The notes under the pieces: generated by a model
What the model was told of the DNA's origin: nothing
Databases searched by the model: none
What the model saw: the letters and a program-made list of their open reading frames with translations, nothing else
Translations under genes and position numbers: made by a program
NCBI GenBank assembly: GCA_964594985.1
Contig: CAZQNQ010000010.1
Coordinates: 87,791-151,790, forward strand
Direction of reading: 5' to 3'
DNA length: 64,000 nt
From: JADLHS01 sp964594985
GTDB taxonomy: Bacteria > Verrucomicrobiota > Verrucomicrobiia > Limisphaerales > JADLHS01
In this document: positions 42,803 through 51,064 of the stretch, piece after piece
Numbering within the stretch: the first letter of the stretch is position 1
How the letters are laid out: each line of letters opens with the position of its first letter

Positions 42803-43315
42803 ATGAAACAAGCGGCGGTCAAAAAAACCAGAGTCGAGGCAGGCCCGGCGGCGCAGCCAAAGTTCCAGCGCATCCTGGTGGCGGTGGATTTTTCCGAGGA
42901 AAGCCGGAGCGCCCTCGCCTGCGCGGCGGAACTGGCGGCGCAGTTCGACGCCTCGCTGACGCTGGTGCATGTGGTCGAACCGCATTTTGGTCCGCCGGAT
43001 ACCGATGTGCCGGCGCTGACGGGCGAGGTGTCGGATGCCGAGGAATATGCCGAGGCCAAACTGGAGTTGAACGCGCTCGGGGAACAGATGCTCGGCCCGT
43101 GCCGGGTGGTGGAAACCGTGGTGCGGGCCGGGTTGGCCTTCTTCGAGATCACCGAGGCGGCCAAGGCCCTGGGGGCGGATTTGATCGTCGTGGGCACCCA
43201 CGGTTACACCGGCTTGAAACGCGCCCTGCTCGGCAGCACGGCGGAAAAGGTCGTGCGCCATTCGCCGTGTCCGGTGCTGGTGGCCCGCGCCAGCTACGGC
43301 GAAATCATGATATGA
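42803..43315 (+). CDS. Universal stress protein (UspA family)
   Basis: 170 residues from ATG 42803. The USP fold is complete: RILVAVDFSEESRSALACAAELAAQF at about 23-48, LTLVHVVEPHF, and the C-terminal ATP-binding motif ADLIVVGTHGYTGLKRALLGSTAEKVVRHSPCPVLVAR with G2xG9xG(S). It overlaps the Crp-like gene by 4 bases, suggesting a stress/redox-responsive pair. The divergent PocR-AraC gene leaves a ~135-base shared promoter region. Confidence 0.92.
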   Translation: MKQAAVKKTRVEAGPAAQPKFQRILVAVDFSEESRSALACAAELAAQFDASLTLVHVVEPHFGPPDTDVPALTGEVSDAEEYAEAKLELNALGEQMLGPCRVVETVVRAGLAFFEITEAAKALGADLIVVGTHGYTGLKRALLGSTAEKVVRHSPCPVLVARASYGEIMI

Positions 43316-43815
43316 ACTTCACCACGCACATCCCGGGATCGCAGGACGGCAACGGGAGGGCGAAGGGCGTGATGGAAGGCGACTGGCGTTCGCATCCGTT
43401 CGTGCGCGGCATGAGTGCCGACATCCTGGCCGCCCTGACCGCCTGCGCCATGCCGACGGTCTTCGACGCCAACCACCTCATCTTTCGCGAAGGCGAAATC
43501 GCCAACCGTTTTTATCTCCTGCTCGAAGGTCACGTGCAACTCGAAGCCGAAGCCATTGATCGCCCGGGTGTGCCGGTGGATCAACTCAGCGCGGGTGATG
43601 TGCTCGGCTGGTCGTGGTTGTTCCCGCCCTACACCTGGAACTTCACCGCCCGCACCCTCGAGCCGGTCAAGGCGGTCTTCTTCTACGGTACCTGGCTGCG
43701 CGAACGCAGCGAAACCGATCTCGCGCTCGGGTACGAATTGATGCGGCGCACGGCGATGGTGTTGATGCGGCGGCTGCAGGCGACGCGCCAGCAGTTGGTG
43801 CAAGCCACGTCCTGA
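43312..43815 (+). CDS. Crp/Fnr-like cyclic nucleotide-binding domain protein
   Basis: 167 residues, just the cNMP-binding beta-roll: HLIFREGEIANRFYLLLEGHVQLEAE at about 59-84 and VPVDQLSAGDVLGWSWLFPPYTWNFTARTLEPVKAVFF. The DNA-binding HTH of full Crp/Fnr proteins is absent; the protein ends in the dimerisation helix (YELMRRTAMVLMRRLQATRQQLV). It could therefore be a sensor or scaffold rather than a regulator. The start overlaps the usp stop (ATGA). Confidence 0.88.
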   Translation: MNFTTHIPGSQDGNGRAKGVMEGDWRSHPFVRGMSADILAALTACAMPTVFDANHLIFREGEIANRFYLLLEGHVQLEAEAIDRPGVPVDQLSAGDVLGWSWLFPPYTWNFTARTLEPVKAVFFYGTWLRERSETDLALGYELMRRTAMVLMRRLQATRQQLVQATS

Positions 43816-43957
43816 GAGCCGGTTTGAAAACTCGAAACTGGCGGCAAGGATGCCGCCAGAACTCGCAGGCTGGGAAGCCTGCGTTACGCCGTAGCGCGGG
43901 CATCCTTGCCTGCGGGTTCACGGAGCTTCCCACCGGTCTTTTCAATCAGGCTCTGAG
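43815..43957. repeat. GAGCCGGTTTGAAAAC palindromic element (family C)
   Basis: It starts gagagccggtttgaaaactc and ends gtcttttcaatcaggctctg. Inside are the cgcaggctgggaagcctgcg hairpin and gtagcgcgggcatccttgcc. A second copy at 48699-48850 has the same ends and internal order. It lies between the Crp-like gene and the leftward cytochrome operon. Confidence 0.75.
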
Positions 43958-43959
43958 GC

Positions 43960-44160
43960 TCAATCCTCATTTCCCGGCCAGTCGGTCGAGGACTGCTGAG
44001 ACTCTTGCAGGAACAGCTCCAGACACTGCGGGCGACAAAATATCACCTGCCGGGAATCCAGCCGCAGCCGGGCGAACCATTGTCCGTAGGCAATTTCCTT
44101 CCCGCAGAAAAAACAGGTCACAACCTCCCCGGCGGCGGCCGACGCGCTGGTCGCACTCAT
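43960..44160 (-). CDS. Small zinc-finger-like protein at the end of the cytochrome operon
   Basis: 66 residues. Two Cys pairs, CFFCGKEI (about 16-23) and FCRPQCLELF (about 41-50), are spaced like an MYM/TRASH-type treble clef. It overlaps the CbcL-like gene by 4 bases and so belongs to the same leftward transcript. A metal-delivery or assembly role is only a guess from context. Confidence 0.65.
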   Translation of the reverse strand: MSATSASAAAGEVVTCFFCGKEIAYGQWFARLRLDSRQVIFCRPQCLELFLQESQQSSTDWPGNED

Positions 44161-45908
44161 AAATCCTGACGATAATCAGAAGGAGCGTCTGGTTTGGCGG
44201 CCGCTTCGGGGGCCGGCGCTGGTTTCTCCAACGCGCGCTCTTCCTCCTGCCAATGCTCCGAAACCTTGCCGTCCCAGCACGCGAGATTCAGCGGATACAC
44301 GTCCGGATCGAACATCACGTGATAGAAATGCCAGACGATGATGGCGAGACACGCGAGGATCGCTTCGTAGTAATGGATCGTCAGCGCGACATCCACCACC
44401 CAGCGCGGCAGCCACTGCGTCACTTCCATCTTGAACCACACGGCCAAGCCGGTGACGCCCATGATGATCGTGCCCCAGATCACCGCCCAATACTCCATCT
44501 TCTCCGCGTAACCGAAGCGTCCGTTCTGCGGCTTCTCCTTCCGCAACCCAACCAGCCAGCGCACCGTGCCGACGATGTCCGCCAGATCCTTTTTCACGGG
44601 CAGGAAATCAATCACCAGCTTGCGTCCGTCCTTCGAGACGACGAGATAGATCAGGTGATACAACCCGACCAGCAACAGCACCACGCCCGCGACACGATGC
44701 GACCAGCGGCGGAACGGCTCGCTCGAACCCATGATTTTCGCCAGCCAGGAATCCGGCCACTTGAGCGCAAAGCCCGTGACGGCCAGCGCAATGAAGCTCA
44801 ATGCCAGCACGGCGTGTTGCCAGCGTTGCGCCAGATTCATGCGCTGGACCGGACGACCCGACGAACGCAGGTGCGCCTTCACCTTCTTCACCAGCAGCAG
44901 AAAGTTGTGCATGAACATGCCGCTGATGGTGCCGATGATGAGCAGCAGATAAATCTTCCGCACCCACCAGTTCACCTGGCTGCCGACGTCGTCGTCGCGC
45001 CGCAATTCGCCCGTCAGGTTGACGTGCATTTTGCTCAGGGCAAATTGCTCGGTCGCGCCCGGGTGACATTGGCCGCACGTCGCCACCAGGTTGTTCTTGT
45101 GAACGGTTGAAGCGGGATCAGCCGACGGCAGCACCTTGTGATAACCGTGGCAGCTTGCGCAGTTGGCCGCCAGCGTTGAACCATACGAACTCGCCAGCCC
45201 GTGATAGCTGTCGAAGAACGTCTGCACGCGGTCGGCGGGGAGATTATATTTCGTATTCAACCGTTCCGAACCGTGACAACGGCTGCACACGTCGGCGGAT
45301 AATTTGCGCGCCGCGCCGACGCTGAGCGATTTGATCTGATGCTCCAGATGACAGTCAATGCAGGTGGGCGCGGCGCGAACGCCGCGGGCCAGCGCCCGAC
45401 CATGCACACTCGCCGCGTAATCGGCGGTGGCCTGTTCGTGACACGCGCCGCAGGTCTCCGCCTGCCGCGTGATGTGCAACGGCGAAGCCGGCGATGTCGG
45501 CGGCAGGATCAGATGCGAGTCATGGCAATCCTGACAGTTGGGCGCGCTGCCGTCACCGGCTTTCACCGCGCGACCATGAACACTCGCCTCGTAAGTCCCC
45601 ATCTGCCGGACGTGACATTGCCGGCAATCCACCCGCCGGGCCGCGATGTTGTCGTCAGGATGCTGGTCGGTCAGGTCCGCGTGGCAACTGGCGCAGGTGT
45701 TGGTGCTGTGCGCCGACGCCTTGAGTTTGGCGGCGTCCACAAACAGTCGGATCTCTTTCCCGGCGGCGTTGGTTTTGGTGAGCGTGTTGTCCGCGTGACA
45801 TTCGAGGCAGTCGGCATCCTTGATCGCCGCAAAAGTAGAGAGTGTCAGAGCGCAGCCTGCCCACACCCCAACAATCCATGGCAACGCTGCGTTTCCTCTG
45901 ACACTCAT
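44157..45908 (-). CDS. CbcL-like inner-membrane multiheme c / cytochrome b fusion
   Basis: 583 residues. After an N-terminal signal or anchor (ALPWIVGVWAGCALTLSTFA) the periplasmic part has nine CX2CH sites: CLECH, CASCH, CRQCH, CQDCH, CGACH, CIDCH, CSRCH, CASCH and CGQCH, within about residues 34-290. From about 315 on, five transmembrane helices form a b-type di-heme domain with paired His residues (RWQHAVLALSFIALAVTGFAL, WSHRVAGVVLLLVGLYHLIYL, HYYEAILACLAIIVWHFYH). Nine c-hemes fused to an FdnI/HydC-type cytochrome b is the layout of Geobacter CbcL, a menaquinol oxidase used in metal respiration. Orthology is not established. Confidence 0.85.
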   Translation of the reverse strand: MSVRGNAALPWIVGVWAGCALTLSTFAAIKDADCLECHADNTLTKTNAAGKEIRLFVDAAKLKASAHSTNTCASCHADLTDQHPDDNIAARRVDCRQCHVRQMGTYEASVHGRAVKAGDGSAPNCQDCHDSHLILPPTSPASPLHITRQAETCGACHEQATADYAASVHGRALARGVRAAPTCIDCHLEHQIKSLSVGAARKLSADVCSRCHGSERLNTKYNLPADRVQTFFDSYHGLASSYGSTLAANCASCHGYHKVLPSADPASTVHKNNLVATCGQCHPGATEQFALSKMHVNLTGELRRDDDVGSQVNWWVRKIYLLLIIGTISGMFMHNFLLLVKKVKAHLRSSGRPVQRMNLAQRWQHAVLALSFIALAVTGFALKWPDSWLAKIMGSSEPFRRWSHRVAGVVLLLVGLYHLIYLVVSKDGRKLVIDFLPVKKDLADIVGTVRWLVGLRKEKPQNGRFGYAEKMEYWAVIWGTIIMGVTGLAVWFKMEVTQWLPRWVVDVALTIHYYEAILACLAIIVWHFYHVMFDPDVYPLNLACWDGKVSEHWQEEERALEKPAPAPEAAAKPDAPSDYRQDL

Positions 45909-46033
45909 ACGCCCTCACCGTCGCAGGCCGGAACAGAAACGGCTCCGCGCGCGTTGGCGATTTGCGCCCGGATTTTGGCGGTGCTGCTCCGCATCAGATC
46001 GGAAGCAGGCGACCGGCGGCCGGATGAGGTGTT

Positions 46034-46180
46034 TTAGAACAGTTCGCAAAATGTCTGGCGGAACCGAATTCCCCGCACCCGGCCGGCGGCCACCCTCTCC
46101 CCATCGGATGGGGAGAGGGCCGGGGTGAGGGGCGTTTTGCCAGCCCATCGTTTCCGACCTTCTTTTTGCAGTACGCTCCA
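46034..46180. repeat. 147-bp MITE-like element
   Basis: It starts ttagaacagttcgcaaaatg and ends gcagtacgctcca. The inner palindrome is ccctctccccatcggatggg. It is a near-copy of 33491-33638. It lies in the 489-base gap between the CbcL-like and ImcH-like genes, where no other gene was seen. Confidence 0.75.
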
Positions 46181-46397
46181 ACCGCCGATGAACGCAAATG
46201 GAAAACCGCGAACCGCGCCAAAAACGCGAACGGAATTGCCCTCCATGCTTCATCCTTCTCAATTCCGATCATCCTCCGGGATTGGCGGTTCAAAACTCTT
46301 TGCGTTCTTTTGTGGCAAATGAATCCGGGTTCATCGGTGTTGATCCGTGGTCAAAGGTTTTCCCCGGCAACGGGCCGATGCGGAGATCGGCACTCCG

Positions 46398-47873
46398 TCA
46401 CCACGCGCCGCCGGTGTGACAATCATTGCACGCGCCATCCACCGGATCGCCGGGATGCTGGAACTCCTGGCCGCGCGGCGAAATCTGATGCAACTCATCG
46501 CCCGCACCTTGTGACAGGATCGTGTGACACGATTGGCAGCCGCTGGCGGGAATTTTCTTTTTCGTCTCCGCCACGAGATGTCGGTCGTCGTGACAACGGA
46601 AGCAGCCCGGCCAGTCCTTGTGCCCGATGTTCTCGGGATACGCGCGCCAGTCGGCCTTCATCTCCGGGAAGAAGTTCTGGCGATAAATGGTCTGCACCTC
46701 GGTGATGAGCTTGTCCACCTCGGGTGCTTCGGGATACGTCATCCAGAGCGCGACTTCGATTTTGTCGAGCGCTTCTGTTTCCGTCTCATACTTCTGCGCG
46801 AGCAAGGCGACCACGTTGGATTTCACCCAAGGCAGTTGCAGATTAATCTTGCCGGCGCTGAGGGCGAAATTGACGGCGTCGTTCGGCGAACGAAAGCGAT
46901 GCGACGGGCGGTTGTGGCAATCCATGCAATCCATCAGGCGGATTTCGTAACCACTGATGTCGTTGGTGAACTTGGGCACGCGATACTCCGTGACGACGCC
47001 CTTGGCATCCGTGACGCGCACCCACGGGATGACCTGCCGGCGATCATCGGTGGCGATGTATTCGATCTTGTTGTCCTGATTGACGTGCCAATGGATGCCG
47101 CCGACCGGGCCGTGCGTCGGGTCCGCGCCGCCCACATTGAGCGAGAGCCGCACGGCGTACGGCGTGTTGGTTTCGTCCGCGAGAAAAGATTGATACGTGC
47201 GGTCAATATTACCTGAAAACTTCTGCGGCCAGTGACACTGCTCGCAGGTTTCACGGGCGGGACGGAGATTGTGGATCGGCGTCTTGATCGGGCGGTTGTA
47301 ATCACCGGTCATCACCCCGACGAGCTGGTGGACGCCATTCATCTTGGCTTTCACAAAGGCTTCCACGCCATGGCCGACGTGACATTCCACGCAGGCGACC
47401 CGCGCGTGCGGCGAAAACTGATACGCGGTGAACTCCGGTTTCATCGGCCCGTGACAGGCCTGGCCGCAGAATTGCACCGACTCGCTGACGTGATAGGTCT
47501 GGTAGCTGCCGATGGCGGTGCAGAGCAGAAAGATCACGCTGCCGACCACGAACCACCGGAGTTTCTTGCGGTCGGCGGGACGCGACAAGTCCACCGAGAG
47601 CAATCCCGGGCCATCCGCAACGCCGGAGCGTCGCTCGCTCCGGCGTTGCCACCATGCTCCCAACCCAACCATGCCCAATCCCATAAACAAAAAACCCGGC
47701 GCAATCACATACGCCAGGATGCCCAGGTAGGGGTTGCTGACCCGAGCAAAGACATCAATCGCGAACAACAGCAGGAACGCAAAGAAACTGCCCAACGCGA
47801 CGACCGCGCCGGCGTACGTCAGCCAGTTGCGGAAATGGCGGGTCTTGTTGGGCGGGACAGTTTTCTGGCTCAT
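46398..47873 (-). CDS. ImcH-like 7-heme inner-membrane cytochrome (NapC/NirT type)
   Basis: 491 residues with three N-terminal transmembrane helices: LTYAGAVVALGSFFAFLLLFAIDV, LAYVIAPGFLFMGLGMVGLGAW and RWFVVGSVIFLLCTAIGSYQTY. The periplasmic part has seven heme sites: one CX3CH (CGQACH) plus CVECH, CEQCH, CMDCH, CFRCH, CQSCH and CNDCH. The ESVQFCGQACHGPMKPEF segment is the NapC/NirT first-heme region. Three helices and seven hemes match the layout of Geobacter ImcH, the quinol oxidase for high-potential acceptors. It is encoded between the monoheme cytochrome and the CbcL-like protein. Confidence 0.85.
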   Translation of the reverse strand: MSQKTVPPNKTRHFRNWLTYAGAVVALGSFFAFLLLFAIDVFARVSNPYLGILAYVIAPGFLFMGLGMVGLGAWWQRRSERRSGVADGPGLLSVDLSRPADRKKLRWFVVGSVIFLLCTAIGSYQTYHVSESVQFCGQACHGPMKPEFTAYQFSPHARVACVECHVGHGVEAFVKAKMNGVHQLVGVMTGDYNRPIKTPIHNLRPARETCEQCHWPQKFSGNIDRTYQSFLADETNTPYAVRLSLNVGGADPTHGPVGGIHWHVNQDNKIEYIATDDRRQVIPWVRVTDAKGVVTEYRVPKFTNDISGYEIRLMDCMDCHNRPSHRFRSPNDAVNFALSAGKINLQLPWVKSNVVALLAQKYETETEALDKIEVALWMTYPEAPEVDKLITEVQTIYRQNFFPEMKADWRAYPENIGHKDWPGCFRCHDDRHLVAETKKKIPASGCQSCHTILSQGAGDELHQISPRGQEFQHPGDPVDGACNDCHTGGAW

Positions 47874-47904
47874 GCAAATTCAGGCAGTTTGTTCCGGCGG
47901 CTGG

Positions 47905-47948
47905 AAAAACCCTGCGCCGCCCGCCGGATTCTCAGCCGGCGCAGGGTT
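47905..47948 (-). terminator. Rho-independent terminator after the monoheme cytochrome gene
   Basis: On the minus strand, arms AACCCTGCGCCG and CGGCGCAGGGTT form a 12-bp perfect stem (47908-47948) followed by TTTTCC. It lies 38 bases beyond the stop of the monoheme cytochrome gene and 32 bases before the ImcH-like start, so the two genes may have separate transcripts or readthrough control. Confidence 0.8.
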
Positions 47949-47986
47949 GGGGTGGGGCTTGTCGCTTGGCCCCACGCGTTGGTGGC

Positions 47987-48316
47987 TTACTTTTTGAACG
48001 ACCGCATGTAGGCGACGAGCGCTTTGATGTCCGCGTCCGAGAGGTCTTCGGCGGGTTTCATCAGAACCTTGCCGTCCTTGTCTTTCACGCCTTCCTTGAT
48101 GGCTTTGATGGCTTCCTCGTCTTTCATGGCGTCCTGCACCTTGGCGTCGGAATAGTCTTTGCAACCATTCTTCTGCCCCATCTTGGTGTCGCCTTTGCCT
48201 TCCTTGCCGTGGCACTTGGCGCAGGACTTGTCATAGTTTTCTTTGGCATCGCCCGCAGCGGCCGAAAGCAGCGCGGTCGCGGAGATTGCCAGGGTCAGTA
48301 ACAGGATTTTTTTCAT
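47987..48316 (-). CDS. Periplasmic class I monoheme cytochrome c
   Basis: 109 residues from ATG 48316 (ATG 48322 adds two). A signal peptide (MKKILLLTLAISATALLSAAAG) is followed by NYDKSCAKCHGKEGKGDTKMG with the single CX2CH, and VLMKPAEDLSDADIKALVAYMRSF, where the Met is the likely sixth ligand and the end is the typical class I helix. It should shuttle electrons between inner-membrane oxidases and the outer-membrane conduit. It is encoded between the MtrB-like and ImcH-like genes. Confidence 0.9.
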   Translation of the reverse strand: MKKILLLTLAISATALLSAAAGDAKENYDKSCAKCHGKEGKGDTKMGQKNGCKDYSDAKVQDAMKDEEAIKAIKEGVKDKDGKVLMKPAEDLSDADIKALVAYMRSFKK

Positions 48317-48847
48317 GGGCATGTTGTGTTTGTTGATTCGCCCGGAGTTTCTTGCAGAGCAGACAGAGCAGCCCGCGCCGCCGGCCTTCGGGCGCTCGGA
48401 GGAACGATTCCGCCAGCGAGTCGGGCGACCCGGTCTCCGCAATTGCTCCGGCAATGTTCACGCAAACAGTGTCCGGTTAATGCTGAGAAGTGGCTCCGCT
48501 GAAATTGGCAATAAGGCTGCCGTTCTTGGCAGGCGGGAATTACGCGAGGTGATGGGAAGGCTTCTGCAATCGCTCGGACAAAAAATGAAGTGGGGCGTTG
48601 CCCGCCCGCACCCCGGCCCTCTCCCCAGGGAGAGGGCCGGGGTGCGGGCGGACGTTTCAACAAAATTTTAACCGCTCAAACACCAACGCGATTCAGAGCC
48701 TGTTTGAAAACTCCGCGCCGGAAACCCGGAGCAAGGATGCTCCGGGAACCCGCAGGCAGGATGCCTGCGTTACGTTGTAGCGCGGGCATCCTGCCCGCGG
48801 GTTCTGGCGGCATCCCTGCCGCCAGTTCCGGGTTTTCAAACCGGCTC
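48317..48847. other. 531-base gap of repeat elements
   Basis: Between the monoheme cytochrome and MtrB-like genes. It holds a CTCTCCCC/GGGAGAGG palindrome at about 48595-48650 and the family C element at 48699-48850. No conserved ORF was found; several open frames are created by the palindromes. Confidence 0.5.
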
Positions 48848-48850
48848 TCA
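48699..48850. repeat. GAGCCTGTTTGAAAAC palindromic element (family C), second copy
   Basis: It starts gagcctgtttgaaaactccg and ends gttttcaaaccggctctcag; the outer 20 bases are nearly perfect inverted repeats. The internal caggcaggatgcctgcg and gtagcgcgggcatcctgccc parts match 43815-43957. The right end overlaps the stop codon of the MtrB-like gene. Confidence 0.8.
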
Positions 48851-51046
48851 GAACCGGTATTGCAGCCCGGTGTAAACCCCATGCGCCGTGTAATCGCGGA
48901 AACCGCCGGCGCTGTCGTCCGTGTAGTAATAGTAACTGTAGCGCAGCGAGGCGCGGATGTTTTTGGTGATGCGCCGTAGCAACATGGCGCTGACGGCATG
49001 TTCCTCCGCGCCGCTGCCGTAGGGCACGCCCACCGGCGTGTTGTCGGTGTAATTGTCCGCCAGATAATACGTGTAGCCGAGGTTCAGGTCCGTCTTGTCA
49101 TCCAGCACGATGCCGGTGTTCAGATTGACCGACCAATAATTGTTCTGCGCCTCAAGCACCGCCGCCGTGTAATCGGATGCCGGCGTCCTCAAACCACTGT
49201 CCACATAGTTCACGCCGGCTTGCAGATAGAGCCGCGCAATCGGCGCCCAGCTCGCATTCAACGACACGATGTGGCTCAACATGCGGGCGGACTCCGCGTC
49301 GCCCAGTCCCGAGATCGGATCGGGCGTCGTATTGATGGTGGACAATTGATATTCGTAGCGTCCGACCAACGTCAGGTTGCTGCGAGGCCGCCAGGTCACG
49401 CGCGCGTTGCCGTCCTGCGTGGCCAGGTCCTGTAGCGTGAGATAAGCGGGATAACGGTTCGCGACGGCGTTGTTCGCCGTGCTGTCCACCGTGTGATCGT
49501 AATCGTAGCTGTGCAGCTTGTAATAACCGCCGACATCGAAACTGATGCGCCGCGACGCATACCACTTCACGTTCAAACCGTATTTCTGAAACCAGCGCGT
49601 CTCCTCCGTCTCGCGTTGAGTCGGAGTGCCCGGGATTGTGCCGGGGTTGAAAATGCCCCCGTTCTCCGTCGTATTTCCCTGCCCTTCGGTCCATTCGCCT
49701 TGCGCGCTGAAGACAAAATTCGTGAGGCCGGTGTAGCGCAGATCCAGCCGCTCGCGCACGTCAATCGCATCCGCATCCGCCGCGCTGAACGTCGAGCCGA
49801 ACGAATTGACCCCGAACGTGGAATCCGCCGCCGAATTCGCGTCCCAATCCTGCCGCTGGATGCGCACCGACGGCGTGAGGGTCCAATGTTGACCGAGCTT
49901 GGCCATCAGATTGGCGTTGGCCACGTGATCCTGCTTGCGCGCGGTGCTTAACAGATTGGTGTAGCCCTGGCCATTGGCGGGATTAGGCACGAACACCACG
50001 CCAAAATCATCACCCCACACCCGGCTGCCCGTGGTGTCGTTCTGCAAGTCGGAGAACATGTAGCCCGCCGAGAAGAACAGATTCTTTTTGAGCCACGTCT
50101 CGGCGAAGGCATGGGCGTTGAACAGGTCGTAGTCCGTCCCTTCGCGATTGGTGATCTTGCGTTCGCCCGCCGCCGCGGTTTCGCCCGGGAACTGCGAGAT
50201 GCGGCGCTGATTCTTCAAATCGCCGAACTCATAGACCGCGCCGACGCCAAAATCCACCGTCTTGATGCGATGCGTCAAATCCACTTCAAAGATGTGCCGG
50301 CTTTCGTCAATGTCCTGGATCGTCGGCACGACGCCCGCCGTCGTATTTAGCACGGGATGCGATTGTCCCCAGATGGTCGAGCCTTTCTCGCCGTCGCGAT
50401 AGAGATGACTGTATTTGAACCGCAGCCCCGGCCAGTTCTTCAGCGTCAATCCGCCTTCCAACGAGAAGATGCCGCGATCCAACGCCAGCGCGTCGCCCGC
50501 CAACGGATAATCCCGGTTCGCCGCCGGATAATAACCGCCGTCGCCGTTCGACCACGTGCGGAAGTTCTCAAAGTTGAGCTTGAGGAAATATGTCTCCTCC
50601 TTCTTCAACTTCAGCCCGAAGGAATAATCGTGCTCATCCACGATGCCGCGTCCGTCGAGTGAGAACGTGGTGGCCTTGGCGATCTCCTTTTCAAAATGCA
50701 GGTCCGAGATGCCGCCGAACCCGCCGTTCGCGTGGCGATGATTTTGTTCCGCCTGCGATTGGTTGCCGGACGTGAAGAAACCGCCCGCGCCAAACTCGAT
50801 CCAATTCTTGCCCGCGTCTTCCGGCCCTTCAAAACTCGTCGGATCGGCCTCCGCCGCCGCGGCGAACCCCGCGCCGAGCGCCAGCGCGAAACCAACCGCG
50901 TACCGCCGCGCCAGCAACGCCCCAACCCTGGGAGCGCCGGCGTCTTGCCGGCGGGAATCGAAACCACTGCAACTCGCCGGCGAGACGCCGGCGCTCCCGG
51001 GATGAACCGCCGCCCGTTGTTGTGTGACTCGCGCTTTCTTTTTCAT
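48848..51046 (-). CDS. MtrB/PioB-family outer-membrane barrel of a porin-cytochrome conduit
   Basis: 732 residues, in the usual 640-750 range. After the leader come NWIEFGAGGFFTSGNQSQAEQNHRHANGGFGGISDLHFEK and FSLDGRGIVDEHDYSFGLKLKKEETYFLKLNFENFRTWSNGDGGYYP, typical of MtrB/PioB decaheme-associated porins. Then come long beta-strand repeats with aromatic girdles (DKTDLNLGYTYYLADNYTDN), ending in Phe (YTGLQYRF). Residues ~15-41 (HPGSAGVSPAS...RRQDAGAPRV) are translated repeat DNA, so the leader is elongated. It is encoded next to an MtrA-like multiheme cytochrome, which such barrels enclose. Confidence 0.85.
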   Translation of the reverse strand: MKKKARVTQQRAAVHPGSAGVSPASCSGFDSRRQDAGAPRVGALLARRYAVGFALALGAGFAAAAEADPTSFEGPEDAGKNWIEFGAGGFFTSGNQSQAEQNHRHANGGFGGISDLHFEKEIAKATTFSLDGRGIVDEHDYSFGLKLKKEETYFLKLNFENFRTWSNGDGGYYPAANRDYPLAGDALALDRGIFSLEGGLTLKNWPGLRFKYSHLYRDGEKGSTIWGQSHPVLNTTAGVVPTIQDIDESRHIFEVDLTHRIKTVDFGVGAVYEFGDLKNQRRISQFPGETAAAGERKITNREGTDYDLFNAHAFAETWLKKNLFFSAGYMFSDLQNDTTGSRVWGDDFGVVFVPNPANGQGYTNLLSTARKQDHVANANLMAKLGQHWTLTPSVRIQRQDWDANSAADSTFGVNSFGSTFSAADADAIDVRERLDLRYTGLTNFVFSAQGEWTEGQGNTTENGGIFNPGTIPGTPTQRETEETRWFQKYGLNVKWYASRRISFDVGGYYKLHSYDYDHTVDSTANNAVANRYPAYLTLQDLATQDGNARVTWRPRSNLTLVGRYEYQLSTINTTPDPISGLGDAESARMLSHIVSLNASWAPIARLYLQAGVNYVDSGLRTPASDYTAAVLEAQNNYWSVNLNTGIVLDDKTDLNLGYTYYLADNYTDNTPVGVPYGSGAEEHAVSAMLLRRITKNIRASLRYSYYYYTDDSAGGFRDYTAHGVYTGLQYRF
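50928..51003. repeat. GSAGVSPA-type repeat inserted in the leader of the MtrB-like gene
   Basis: The arms gggagcgccggcgtcttgcc and ggcgagacgccggcgctccc are complementary. On the coding strand the first arm reads GSAGVSPA and the second RQDAGAP, the well-known translation of this repeat type. It leaves the frame open and separates the MKKKARV start from the hydrophobic ARRYAVGFALALGAGFAAAAEA core. Confidence 0.85.
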
Positions 51047-51064
51047 CGGGTGGCAAATGGTTGG

